Shown here: piece by piece, positions 11,592-22,357 of the stretch | Layout: each line of letters starts with the position of its first letter | Position numbering within the stretch: position 1 is the stretch's first letter | Origin: Blakeslea trispora | Lineage: Eukaryota; Mucoromycota; Mucoromycetes; Mucorales; Choanephoraceae | Assembly (NCBI GenBank): GCA_025331445.1 | Contig: JAIWNE010000124.1 | Location: 1-64,000, forward strand | DNA: 64,000 nt | Direction: 5' to 3' | The notes under the pieces: model-generated | Database searches by the model: none | What the model saw: the letters and a program-made list of their open reading frames with translations, nothing else | What the model was told of the DNA's origin: nothing | Position numbers and translations under genes: made by a program

Positions 11592-12096
11592 ATATTTATA
11601 AAGTGAAATTAATAGCTCAAACCTTTCTTTTGATTGCTTTGTTATTGATGGTGCATTTTTCAATAGTTTTGTATTCCAAATAGCTAAGATAGCTTTTATT
11701 TTTCATGAAAAGAAATAAAAAATCTAAGATGATACAGCTTTCTATTTGACGTCAAAAAAATATGTTAGCAACAATGTATTGAAATGATCACATCAAAGCT
11801 GCTGTATTTTATTTCTTTTTAAAATTAGTAAAAAGAAAATACTTATTCTTTTAAATAAATATAATACAACAGCCATAAAAGTTTTAAATTACTTCATTAA
11901 AGTTTGATTTTTATCTTTTTACTTGGATGAAGTTAAATAATCTTTAAATAAAATATGTTAGATTATAAATAACTAGTTCATTATTTTTAGAAACCAACTA
12001 AACATTTGCTAATAATTGTCTTCTGAATAAATCGTTTGGGGTTTTTTTTTAAAAAAAAAAATTGAGCATTTATTGAGTTAAATAATAAAAAAACTT

Positions 12097-13393
12097 TTAA
12101 TCATTCTCATCGTAATCAGTGATAAAAGGTGGATTAATTTGGGCACGAGCAAATTGTACTTCTTTAAGTACTTTTTCAATACCACCCCAAATGTCTCCAA
12201 AATGCTTTCTTGTCCAAATAAACTTCAACAAAACCCAAGGCATCATTTGTTTGTTTCTTTGGCGAGGAGTAACATTAATTTTTATTCCATGCCATGTGCC
12301 TATTTAAATTATTAGTAAAAAAATAACTTAAGATATAAAATAACTTACCTTCAATCGTGTTTGTATGAACACCTTCTTCGGTAACATATTCCACACTGTG
12401 ATTCACTGTAAAATGCTCATAGAGTCTACCTAACTCTTCAATTCGATCATATGCTTTCTAACAATCCGTGTGGATGATGGATCCAGGAAGCACATGTCTT
12501 TCGATTACATCCAATAAAGTAGCAGCTGTTCGATTGGGCACAGTAACCAAAAAGCATTTTCTTTCATCTGATCGTTCGATACCACCAAAGACCCAAACAC
12601 CTTCAACTCGATGACCTTGATGATATTTTCTTTTTCCAAACTTGGATTCATCTAGTTCTACAATAACACCTGGTCCACCAATCTTCACATCATCGTTACG
12701 AATGTCTTCTTGGATCATTTGATACCATCCATTCATTAACTCTTTAATAGAGTTAAATGAAGTACCAACAAAAAGAGTCAACTGGGAATTACGCATGCCT
12801 AAAGCCCAGCCATATAGGAATCGCATTACTTCAGCTTCGTTCAATTTGCAATTTTCGAAAAAAGAGTTTTTTTTTGCTGTCATTTCTTTGCCATTACAAC
12901 ATTTTTCTCTTGTTTCTCTATCAATGATACGGCCATTACAACGCCAACGAGGATATCTTCTATCATCGAAATACATTCTGCTACCTCTATCGCCTTGACA
13001 AAGAAACACTGCATCGATGTTATAAAAAATGCCATTATTAAGAAGATATCTAAAGCCCCGAAGTTAATTTAAGCAATTTAAACAATTATTACAGCATACC
13101 TTTGACATTTTTCAACTGTTCCGAAAGTTTCGAAAAAAGTGCCTCCATTCATAAGGGAAATAACTCGATCACGACTCCAATGAGCAACCTCATCACTTGA
13201 GTTAACAATTCTAAAACTATTTGTTTAGTTCACTTATAAATAAAATATTGTTTGCTAGTTACTCTTCGTTGGTTTCAGCTTCTACGCGTAAAACTTGCTC
13301 ATTTACAGCTATTGTTGTTGACATCTGGTCGTTGTTATTCTCCATGTCGTTAGATGAGAGCAACTGACGAGTAGATCTGCGAATGGGTGGCAT
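12097..13393 (-). pseudogene. Merlin transposase (ISXO2-like DDE), one nonsense codon
   Basis: Cut-and-paste transposase of the enclosing element. Four exons join in frame: 13393-13263, 13216-13100, 13049-12349 and 12299-12097, with GT-AG introns of 46-51 bp, giving 384 codons including the stop. Exon 3 carries a CRW-type Cys cluster (PRWRCNGR, EKCCNG) and the DDE core. VELDESKFGKRKYHQGH contains the first Asp, IIHTDC the second, and HTNTIEGTWHGIK the acidic third residue. The ELDES and TNxxEGxW motifs are characteristic of the Merlin/IS1595 group. The only defect seen is TAG (12456-12458) directly after HTDC, where relatives have Trp. Exon 1 starts at ATG 13393, shortly inside the tRNA-like unit. 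Confidence 0.88.
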
Positions 13394-13519
13394 GTTAACA
13401 GTTGTTAAGTTTTAAGAGATTTAAAGAAAAGCAAAAAAAAGAAAAAAATTTTCAAAATAATAATCTTAAAATCAAAATAAAAAGAAATTGCTGGGAAGTA
13501 TTTTAAATGAATTAAATAT

Positions 13520-13600
13520 AAAAAAACGGTTACGAGGATTTGAACCCAAAACCTAACACCTGTAAGTCCAATGTTATACCACTGGGCTACCTGTCCAAAG
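13520..13600 (-). ncRNA. tRNA-like Pol III unit inside Merlin, right side
   Basis: On the minus strand there is an A-box TAGCCCAGTGG (13579-13589), a B-box GGTTCAAATCC (about 13536-13546), and a run of seven T (13520-13526) just downstream. D-arm and T-arm features are recognisable (a Val or Thr tRNA-like core), but acceptor and anticodon stems do not pair well. It points inward, mirroring the unit at 11511. Confidence 0.42.
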
Positions 13601-13767
13601 TATTTAATTAAAGCCACCAACAAAACACATACCATTACTCAAAAATCAAAGAAAACGGTTTTTTGTTACTATCTCCACTTGAAATTGAGATAGCAAGAAA
13701 AACTAAATTGTATATGTGTTCTAGTGTGTTTATTGTTATTATCTATAGTTTTGAAGTACCTGGCACT

Positions 13768-13797
13768 ACTTTTAAAAAATCCGGGGATGTTCTTACA
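13768..13797 (-). repeat. Merlin right terminal inverted repeat
   Basis: Exact inverted copy of 11318-11347. Confidence 0.9.
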
Positions 13798-14940
13798 ATT
13801 AGCCCCTTGAAGACGGTCTAGACATTCATCAATTCTTGGCAGTGGGTGGTTGTTTCTAACGGTTACACTGTTCAATGCCCGATAGTCAATGCACATTCGC
13901 ATTTCACCAGTTTTCTTCTTGACAAATAAGACAAGAGCCCCCCAAGGTGAAGCACTAGGCCGGATCAAACCCAGTTGCAGCAATTCCTTGATTTGCTTCT
14001 TCAAATCATCCAATTCTGCAGGACTCATCTTGAACGGTGGCCTACTGATAGGTTTGGCGTCACCAGTATCAATGATGTGAGTCACGTCACGCTCAGGAGG
14101 TAGGCCAGGTAATTCATTTTGGAATACAAATGAAAATTCGTTCACCAACTTTTCCCAATATTCTTCTTTTACCACTCTGGGGTTCTTGTCATCACAGTCA
14201 ATAGCATTCAGAAACAACAAACAACTATCAGCACCCTGCTTGATATTCTTCTCAGCTTGCTTCTTCGAAATCAAGTAGTTCAGCTGATGGTGCGCCGTAC
14301 TACGATAGTCGTTTGACGGAACAAGTTTCACCTTTTGTTTCTTGTCTTTGCTTTGAATATACCATATATTACTTGACCAGTCTGGACGTGGATCGACTTC
14401 CTTTAACCAAGTTCGACCTAAAATAACATCAAACTTGGTGGGAAACACGTAGGCTGTAACCTTAGTCTTGAAACCTTGGAGGTCGAGCAGTACTTCGACT
14501 TTTTTCTTTATGGCAGTTGTTTCACCACCAGCGGTTTCTACTTGTCGGTCGTATACAGGAGTAGATGAAACAGCATGTTTAGCTATTGTTGGAGAGATAT
14601 AATTCTCACCAGCTCCACTGTCAATCAATATTTCCAGACGAGTATCATTCACCAAACCATGATACAAAGGTAACTTTGTGGCTACAACGTTTAATTCAGA
14701 CAAATACTGAAACTCTTCTTGTAAGTCTTCATTTGGGTGAATTATAGGAACCAATTCAGTTATAGCACCACTGGTAGATTCAAATTCCTTGACAACTTTA
14801 TCATCATAAGCCTCAGTAACTTCATTATCACAATCATCATTAACAACGACAGAAGAATCAACTTTATTTGTTTTACAATTACAATAAGTTGTATCTATAT
14901 TGCCATCATTTGCAGGAAGATTTTCAAAATCTTCACCTAG
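13798..14940 (-). pseudogene. Ty3 pol: protease and N-terminal reverse transcriptase, truncated
   Basis: An open frame runs from about 14940 into the Merlin end. An acidic linker is followed by a retropepsin domain with the active-site motif [12 protein letters not shown] (near 14625) and its flap/ILGRTWL strand (near 14420). Next come the connection [12 protein letters not shown] and RT fingers motifs [37 protein letters not shown] and HPLPRIDE (13830-13970). The palm with the catalytic YxDD is missing because the element is cut at 13797. The frame relation to gag is a -1 step near 14965, compatible with gag-pol frameshifting or a mutation; no canonical slippery heptamer is obvious. Confidence 0.85.
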
Positions 14941-14966
14941 TCGAACTTCCTGATCATCGACTAGGT

Positions 14967-15823
14967 TTAGTGAAAATCCTTGGACGAAGCAGCACCATGG
15001 TTCTTCTTTAGTTCGTTGTATCGCTTTTGTTCCATCTTGCGAATGTCTTCACTACGGATTTTGCAGTGTCGACGGATGTGGCCCACCTTATCGCAATAGT
15101 GACAGCGCACATTACCACGAGAGGAAGACATCATGCTAAGATCCATAGGTTCACCGGCGTAGGGACCTCTAGGAGTCGATTTGCGATTGAAATTGTAGGC
15201 GCCAACATTACGACGGTGAAAAGATGGATTTTCGTGGATTGCACTATCATGCGCAATAGTGACACGAATGGCCTCTCTCAGAGTAGTTGCCTGGGCTTGT
15301 CGTACCTGGGAGCGAGTGTCACGATTAGACAAGCCGCGCATAAACTTGTTACACGACTCATCTTCAGTGATTCCTGGAATGGCGGCGATGATATCCATGA
15401 ATTCATTGACATAATTGTTAACGAACCCATTTGACGATAGACCGCTAATCTATCTCGAGCTAGTCTTGCTGAATCATCAGGTCGAAAGAACTCAATCAAT
15501 TCTCTCTTAAACGCCAGTCAGTTTTCAGGTTCTTCTTCAGACGTTTCCAGTGTTCGATACCAAGTATCCGCACGTCCACGCAGCAAGGTCACAGCATACC
15601 TTTTCTTTTGGACAGAATCCCAACCTTGATAGTCTGTATACCTTTCAAAAGTACGGATCCAGGAATCAATTATCATTGCATCGCGACTACCATCATAGGT
15701 AGGTGGTTAAGTAGTGCGAGGTGGTCGGTTACCACTATTAACGTTCAGAGCCTTAGTGAATTCTTGAATAAGAGCCATCACAGCGGAGTTATCAATAGTA
15801 TCAGAAGTGTTATTTTCAGACAT
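14967..15823 (-). pseudogene. Ty3 gag (capsid and CCHC nucleocapsid), disrupted
   Basis: ATG at 15823 begins MSENNTSDTIDNS. A gag capsid-like region follows (DGSRDAMIIDSWIRTFERY, RGRADTWYR, FKRELIEFF). Two in-frame stops (TAA near 15703, TGA near 15520) and a frameshift near 15425 break it. The last part (15398-14967) ends with one zinc knuckle, CHYCDKVGHIRRHC, near 15060-15110, then a basic tail. The product would form the retrotransposon particle and bind its RNA. Ty3 assignment rests on gag type and the downstream protease-RT order. Confidence 0.8.
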
Positions 15824-16537
15824 TTTTTTTGATCAAATCAATCAGAGTGCACTAAATATAGTTAAAATCACCAAATATAATCAAATCAAAATTCAACAGT
15901 AAACAATACAAGTATAGCAGTAATCAGCACAGAGGCAATCAGTTACACAGCACAAAGGCAAACAATAAAACAGCACGGAGGCAGGCAGGAAGCGGTAAGG
16001 TTCAGAGATACGACAGGAGATGCTACCAATTGTCGTCTTCTTATTTTATCAGGATATTTAAAGTAGGTCACGTGACAGAAGTTAAGCTTTTGAGCCAATA
16101 AGATCACTGGAAAAGCTTGACGTAGACAACTGTGTTTTATATTATTAGTCTATGATCTTTATTTTTATTTTATATTTCTTTAACAATAGGTTACCTGTGT
16201 TTTATATTATAAGTCTATGATAAAGAGCTTATAATATTCAACAGCAGGGTATTTATACTTTTCTAAACTATACTAAATATTCATACTATCATAAATAAAG
16301 TAGGAAGCAATTATATACTGGAATCCGATTGAGTATTGTGCGTTGACGAATTATATGAGTATCTGACTTTTCCTAAAGGTAATAGTCTTGTACCGATTAG
16401 ATTGAGTCGGGTCTTCTTTTTCTTTTTGTTCAGCAATTGTGGTTTAAACCTTCGCTTATTTAAATTGTATCTAGAAGGAAGGTTGTACTCTACTTCAATT
16501 GGCTGTTTATGTGCAGAAGTACTATTTTCTACGACAA
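15824..16537 (-). other. Ty3 leader/LTR region and host flank of tRNA-Gly
   Basis: 15824-16027 is the untranslated leader. About 16028-16335 probably holds an LTR or its remnant. Two copies of TGTGTTTTATATTA plus TAGTCTATGAT-like sequence occur near 16131 and 16197. About 16336-16537 has no recognisable protein and is the original upstream flank of the tRNA-Gly gene before the LINE inserted. The LTR outer boundary was not resolved. Confidence 0.4.
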
Positions 16538-16561
16538 CTTAACCTCGCGCGGTTGGTTAAG
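16538..16561 (+). repeat. LINE-1 target-site duplication, copy with tRNA-Gly 5' fragment
   Basis: 24 bp starting CTTAACCTCGCGCGG are identical to 22278-22301. They contain 9 nt of flank plus the first 15 nt of the tRNA-Gly gene. This copy is a tRNA fragment only. Confidence 0.85.
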
Positions 16562-17025
16562 GTGAATGTTAAGTTTATTCATGCAGGCAAGAATAAGGAT
16601 ACTGTAAACGATCCCATAAGTCGGGCAAAATAAGATACAGATATCTGAGATTGAAAGGAAAGATATAAAAAAACCCAAAAGGGGAAAAATAAAAAGGGAC
16701 AGAAGTTGGTGGTAGAGGAAAATAAAAACAAAATAAAAAAAGAAGGAGCTAGAGCAAGGATTGAACGCAGAACGAACTATCCTCGGTTTTGGAATGATTA
16801 GAGGTTACAAGGTAGCAGAGGTCAGAATTGCTAATGCTTTGGCTAGATGAGAAGTGGTGAGTTGAACAGCGGAAGGGCGAGAGAGAGAGTGGTGAAGTTG
16901 AGCAGTGACAGAGGCTGACAGGAAATTTTGGAAATGAATATAATTTTTTTGGATTTTTGAAATTTTGATTTTTTTTTTTAAATATATTTTTTTCTGTTTG
17001 CTTTAGTAGATTTTTGTTTTTTATG

Positions 17026-20000
17026 TTATTGTAGAAGCCAGTCGTAGAAGAGCTGACCCTTATCGGGTTCAGGTTCGAAAGGCTCTTGGCTTTTGTGGCA
17101 GATCTGGTCGATGAGGTAAAGAATGTTTAACAGATCAGTCCAAAGAGGTTGCCACTTTTGTAATAATTTTTGTTTTTCTTCCACAGTTGTTGGTTTTTTG
17201 GTGGGTAATTCCCGAAGAAGTATGTCGAAGGGGTGAATGTTGTTGGGGGATGCACGCTGAAGGTGGTCCCAGTATGATGGAGGTATTGCTGGACAGGTAA
17301 GGAAATGGTATCGACTCATTTCGCCTCCACAATAGCAATCTGACTTTCTACTAGGTAACCAATTCATCCGTCACCTTAGTAGTCGTCTTTGTTCTTTCCG
17401 AGTCATAGGTAAGAAAAAGATGGGGTCTATAGAAAGGTCGTGTCGACAAGCTTGAATCATCTTTTCCGAAGAATTGATGAGGGCTTGCGACCGAAAAGAA
17501 GAGAGAATTTGTTTGAGTACAATATGGTCAGGTTTTGTAGAAGTATCACCAATAAACGAATTGTATATGGGATTTTTCTTGCTGATAAGCGACAAGCGAC
17601 TGTATCTGTTGTTGGTGTTGTGAATTTGAGAGATCAGGGATTCAGTTGGGAGCCGTGGAAGGCGAAGGTTGTATTTGGCGTTGAGCACATACCACCGTTC
17701 CACCATGGTGGGCAGGTTAAGCATGACTCGCAGCGCTTTGACTGAAGAGGTAGCATGACCACCGACGATTAGACGAAGGCAATCATCTTGCATACGCTCA
17801 AGAGCAGGCATGTTTGTGATGTTGATATTAGTGATGCAGAGGCCATATTCGATCTGGGGGCGAATGAACTGTCGATAGACTTGCATACTTAGTAGAGGAG
17901 AAAACCCGTTTGACCGGGCGCCAATATTGTGAAGACGGTACATGGACTTTTTGACCTTGTCTTTGGTGTAGTTGATGAACAGTTGAGTGTCCATTCCACG
18001 GTAGTTGAATTGCATGCCGAGATACTTGAAAGTATCAACGGCGGGTATAGGTGTGTTGTAAAGAGTGTAAGTAGTTGGAGGAGAGGAGGGGGGTGAAATG
18101 ATGGCGCATTTGGATGGCGACCAACGATATCCGAGAAGGAGTGAATGCTGTTCAGCTTTGTTGAGTAGATGCTGCATTTGAGTATGATCAGCAAGCAGAG
18201 CTACGTCGTCGGCAAAGAGAAGACAGTTGATAGAGGTAAGCGGTATTGATGAGGTTGAAGGGGTGTCGGAGCGAAGAAGTTGAGGGAGTGTATTGATATA
18301 TATGCTATATAGATGGGGACTAAGGATAGAACCTTGTAGTACACCCGTAGTAGGAGAAAAAGGAGAGGAATGGTAGTTATCATTGATGACCTCCACTTGC
18401 ACATTATCAAAGAGGCTTTTCAGCATTTGTAACAGCAAGGGATCACATCAAGGGTGCATAGCATCCCAAACGATGTTACGGTCAACAGTGTCATAGGCTT
18501 TTGCAATATTAAGAAACGCAATGGTGGGATACCTGTAGTGAGATTCATGATAGCGGTGGACGAGTTCATCTAGACAGGCAGCTTGATCCAAGGCACTAAG
18601 GAAAGGTTTAAATCCCCCTTGTGCAATGTCAATGAAGTTGGTCTGATCGTAGAGTGGATGTTGTAGACAGTATTCCATAACCTTTCGAAAGACCGAAGTC
18701 AAACTAATTGGTCTATAGCTTGAGGGATCCAGAGGATCACCACGCTTGAAAAGCGGCACAACATGAGCAGTTCGCCAAGCTATAGGGGTATACCCGGTAA
18801 GCCAGCAGGCGCGGAAGAGGTTGGTAAGGATAGGACTGAGGATGTGGGCAACAGGCGAGAGCATCTCGGAAGTGAAGTGATCTTTACCTGGGCTTTTTTG
18901 ACGTGCAAGACGTCTTATGGCTGCTCTAACGAGATCGATAGTGAAAGGACTATTTTGGAAGTCATACTTACCCCTATCAGAAAGGTTAGTACCAACCGTT
19001 GGATCAGATCTTAGGTGGAGGGGTATATTGATTGGCCGAGGTAGGGTATCACCATCATAGATGGTTTGCAGGAAAGTGGCCATCTCATTCACTGCATGTT
19101 GGGGACCTTCTGCACTACTAAAACGGTGTTTACTCCGAGTCTTAGACTGGATAATCCTCTTTATAGTAGGCATAGCGGCGAGGGGGTCGTTGTTGAGATC
19201 AGAGCAAAATTTAAAGTAGGCGAGCGCTCTTGCTTGGCGAACTCCTGCTTTAAGTTGATGATCAGCATCTTTGTATTTATTCCACCATATTGGTTTCTGT
19301 ATACCAGCCGACTTACGCCAACGGGTATAACAGGCCTGGCGGAGATTTGCATGTTCTTGTAATTTTGGATTCCAAAACCATTTCCAAGTCTTGGGGCGAG
19401 GAGAGGCAGAGGTAAGGATAGTATCCAAGGCATAGTAGATTGAGTCATAAAATTGGGAGCATAGGTATTCGATAGTATCGGCATTAGCCTGGGTATCGGT
19501 GGTAGAAAAAGGAGTGGAATGGGTTTGGGCTAAGAAATCTGCAAATTGACGGGTAGTGTAGTTGAGATTCTTGCTGTAGAATTGTTGTTGCATAGTAGTA
19601 ATGTAGGCTGTTCGAACAGGCATTTCTGCAAGTCTACTGAGCTTCCAACGTTTCCGTAAAGGTTCTGGAGGGGTATCATCACGCACATCATGATTCACCC
19701 AAGTGAAGGAAAAACCATGAGTTTGTGAGCAGATCCAAGAACCGATAGGTCTGTACGTATGTCTAATTTGGGATGCATAAGAGTGGATTGTGAAATAAAA
19801 TAGTCAACAATGCTGGTTTCAGTAATGTTGGTACTTCCTTTGTAGACCACTCGAGTTAGTTTGGCATATTGAAAGAGTGGGTTGTAATTAATGAGTGTAT
19901 GTTGGTTAATGAAAGTGGAGAGTTTGTTGCCTCTTGGATTCCATCTGCTGTCACCTGTTAGCTTACCCATGCGGGCGTTAAAGTCACTACAAAGAATAGT

Positions 20001-20393
20001 GTTCGGAGTCAAAGGGATGGAGTCGAGGATTTGCATAGCGGTTGTATTATCTAAGGAAGGGGAAGGGGGTAAGTAGACACAATGTATTTTTAGGCTGTCT
20101 AAATGACAGGTCATATAATATTTGGATTTTTGAGTATCTACATGTAATTTGTTATATTTAAAGAGAGGTTTAATAAAGAGAGAGATACCCATCTGACAAC
20201 GATTAGAATTGATGACTGGTTCGCCGTAAATGTGAAACTGTTGCCAGTGGGTGGGTATAGATTTATCTGGAGGGAGCCAGGTCTCTGTGATAAAAAGAAT
20301 GTCGACATATTTACAATAATACAGAATGGAGTCAATGGCTTCTTGACGAAGTTTACCATTGGCATTAACACAGGCTATATTGAGTTTCCTCAT
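17026..20393 (-). pseudogene. LINE-1 ORF2: APE endonuclease and reverse transcriptase, inactive
   Basis: Starts at ATG 20393, the A of which is the last base of the ORF1 stop. The endonuclease half has ITETWLP (the E-T-W of APE enzymes), CSDFNAR and, where SDH is expected, GSAHKLM, so the catalytic Asp is Ala. A frameshift lies near 19710. The RT half (19698-17371) has SSYRPISLTSVFRKVME, FLNIAKAYDTVD (the first catalytic Asp of motif A is Asn), GVLQGSILSPHLY and LLFADDVALLAD (second Asp pair intact). TGA codons interrupt at 18448 and 17368-17370. The C-terminus has a CxC...H...C knuckle (DCYCGGEMSRYHFLTC). It would nick target DNA and reverse-transcribe its RNA in place; this copy cannot. Confidence 0.87.
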
Positions 20394-21890
20394 TATAACT
20401 CGGTTTCCATTTCAGTAGTTGCAATTGGTGGGGTGGATGTGGGTTCAGTATCAACAGCGGGCTGTGATACAGATGTGGTGGAAGGGGTGACGGTAGTAGT
20501 GGTGGTATTAGGGGATGATGCAGCTGAGTTGGCTGCTTTTTTTGTGAAATTAGACAAAAATTGTTCATGTTGTGTTGCAGTAATAAGGTTTTCTTTCAAA
20601 AAGAAAGAAGCTACTGCTTTCGAAATATAATCCTGAATGAAGGGAAGGGCACGAACAAGTCTTTGGTTGTGTTTTTCTGTTGCGATACGAGTTTTCTCTT
20701 CGACAGACAGAGTGGAATATTCCGTATTTGTAAGGATGCTTGGATCCACAGGCGAGAAGTTGGTTAATGGCTCTACTTTGGCTTTTTTGAGAGTGTCCAT
20801 TAATTGTTGACGGTAGTCGTTATGGACCAAAAGGGCAACTACGTTACGAGTGGGATAGTGAATATCCAACACCCGTCCGTTAGTTACACCTAATGTCTTT
20901 AAATTTTGTCTTTGAATCTTTCGACTAATTCTAGATTTGGATGGATGATAGACGTAGCTAAAACCATTGTTGTCAGAGTTTGGTACGGAAAATGCACGTA
21001 CAGCAGAGTTAATTTTTTTGGTTGTGTTAGTATTTTTGTTAGTGTTTTTGTTAGTGTTTTTGTTATTTTTTGTTATTTTTTGTTATTTTTTGTTTTTTGT
21101 AAGTTTTGTATGATTTTAGTATAATTAAGAGGAGTTACTGATCGCTCTTGAATGCGCTTATCAACATCAAACTGATGAGCGTATTTGGATTGAGCAATAC
21201 CAGATACAACTGGAAATTCAGTATCGTCGCCCATAACCATATCCTGATCTTGTTGCTGTTGTTGTTGCTGTTGCAATGTGATCATTGCTTGTTGTTTTTG
21301 TTGAATGAGCAACTGATGTTCTAATTCAGCATTTTTGCTGATGTACATCTGCATCTGATTTTTGATTGTCTTGTTTCTTTTTCAAGATCAGACAATTTGT
21401 CTTGTAAAGACAAAAGCATTTCCCTTAGGAGTGCAATCTCCTTGTCGTTGATGGTGCTGTGAATATCACCATCGCTATTGTTGTTGTTGTTGTTGCTGTT
21501 TTTGGGTTGACCAATTTTGACAGGTGTCGCAATTGGGGTACCCTTTTGAGAGCCATTGCTGGCATCGCTAGCAACTCTCGAGCGCTTTTTCGGCTGTTGG
21601 GTTGTTTTGGGAGAGGTGTTGCCGATTGATGTTGTGGCACCTCGTGTTGAAAGCTGGATTGCTTGTTGAATCGCCTTTTCAACAGAGGCAAAGGTTGGCT
21701 TATCCTTACAAATAGTGCATTGAAACACTGGAAGTGCAGGAGTATCTGTATTGTTGGCTATGTAGCCTAATGTACCGGCCTTTGAGCAAGGGGTACAGCT
21801 TACCAAGTGATGGTATTGAAAGAATTGCTTCATGATCTGTTGACCATGAGCTGAGAGGTCGGGAACTGATGCAGGTCGGGTGTCTGACAT
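20393..21890 (-). pseudogene. LINE-1 ORF1, RNA-binding/coiled-coil protein, disrupted
   Basis: ATG 21890 opens with a small Cys motif region (CTPC and CTIC, about residues 34-80), then a Ser/Thr/Asn-rich linker with an Asn run. A coiled coil follows (KEIALLREMLLSLQDKLSDLEKE) and, after a frameshift near 21350, a Gln run. Another frameshift near 21000-20880 lies in TTTTTGTTA-type repeats. The last part (20872-20393) is helical and ends in a Thr/Pro/Ser-rich tail. It ends TAA at 20393-20395, overlapping the ORF2 ATG. I find no RRM or CCHC knuckle; a role in RNA binding comes only from its place in the element. Confidence 0.65.
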
Positions 21891-22277
21891 CGTGAAAAAA
21901 TATTTTTTTTTTTTGGTGTTGTACGGTTTTTTTTTTGATGTAGTGTTACTGTATTAATTAATGAGGTCGGTGATAGTGGTAAAAATAAACTTGTTTCTAT
22001 TTCTGGTCAACTTCGCGTTAAAACCGTTGAAAAGTAGAGCCAGAATAGAGGAGAACAAGCAGGAAAGAAGTTGAAAAAAAGTGTTGAAAAGTTGCAAAGA
22101 AGTGTTCCAAAAAGCCGGGCCTTTAAGGAAGGTGTTGTAAAGAAGTATCCGTAAAAGGAAATAAAGGTGATGTCCAAAAAAGGCAGGTAAAAATGTCCAA
22201 AAAGTCACGTGTTTTTTGTCGGTGTTTGAAAAAGTGTATATAAAGAATATACCCGTTTGCGCGCAACTTACTCGGTT

Positions 22278-22301
22278 CTTAACCTCGCGCGGTTGGTTAA
22301 G
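22278..22301 (+). repeat. LINE-1 target-site duplication, copy within the intact tRNA-Gly
   Basis: Identical to 16538-16561. It supplies the first 15 nt (22287-22301) of the surviving tRNA gene. Confidence 0.85.
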
Positions 22302-22357
22302 TGGTATAATCTTCGCCTGCCACGCGAAGGGCCGGGGTTCGATTCCCCGACCGCGCA
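22287..22357 (+). tRNA. tRNA-Gly (anticodon GCC)
   Basis: 71 nt that fold into a full cloverleaf. Acceptor GCGCGGT pairs with ACCGCGC (22350-22356), with discriminator A at 22357. The anticodon stem is TTCGC/GCGAA with loop CTGCCAC (anticodon GCC). T-stem CGGGG pairs with CCCCG around TTCGATT. A-box TGGTTAAGTGG and B-box GGTTCGATTCC are intact. The gene survives although a LINE lies immediately upstream, because the insertion duplicated its 5' end. Confidence 0.95.

Larger units (their letters stand above)
11318..13797 (-). mobile_element. Merlin-family DNA transposon
   Basis: Perfect 30-bp terminal inverted repeats begin TGTAAGAACATCCCCGG at 11318-11347 and, inverted, at 13768-13797. They enclose a transposase of the Merlin/IS1595-ISXO2 type (12097-13393). 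No 8-9-bp target duplication is visible: the left flank ends TTGGAGCAG and the right flank begins ATTAGCCCC. The right flank is the middle of a Ty3 reverse transcriptase frame that does not resume on the left. The ends have therefore been rearranged since insertion, or derive from two copies. tRNA-like units sit about 200 bp inside each end. Confidence 0.82.
13798..16335 (-). mobile_element. Truncated Ty3-type LTR retrotransposon
   Basis: This minus-strand fragment holds a leader, gag, protease and the start of reverse transcriptase. It stops dead at the Merlin right end, just after RT block DRLQGA. No RNase H, integrase or second LTR follows on the other side of Merlin. A putative primer-binding site, TGGTAGC (about 16020-16026 read on the minus strand), follows a likely LTR end at about 16028. 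It resembles the start of sites primed by initiator tRNA-Met, but only the first seven bases match well. Confidence 0.75.
16562..22277 (-). mobile_element. LINE-1: APE-type non-LTR retrotransposon in a tRNA-Gly gene
   Basis: A minus-strand element of 5.7 kb with ORF1, ORF2 (endonuclease plus RT) and a roughly 460-bp 3' UTR ending AATAAACTTAACATTCAC, without a poly(A) tail. It is bounded by a 24-bp direct repeat (16538-16561, 22278-22301). ORF1 and ORF2 overlap by one base (TAATG at 20391-20395). Its protein sequence differs strongly from LINE-2 and LINE-3 in this window, and its 3' end lacks their stem-loop, so it is a separate family. Several lesions make it inactive. Confidence 0.85.

Noticed and set aside
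16745..16860. tRNA-like sequence in the LINE-1 3' UTR
   Set aside because: There is a GTTCAATCC B-box resemblance, but the A-box consensus and spacing fail and no arms fold.
21020..21100. Tandem TTTTTGTTA-like repeats as a possible regulatory array
   Set aside because: They fall inside LINE-1 ORF1 and are most simply a low-complexity Lys/Asn linker.
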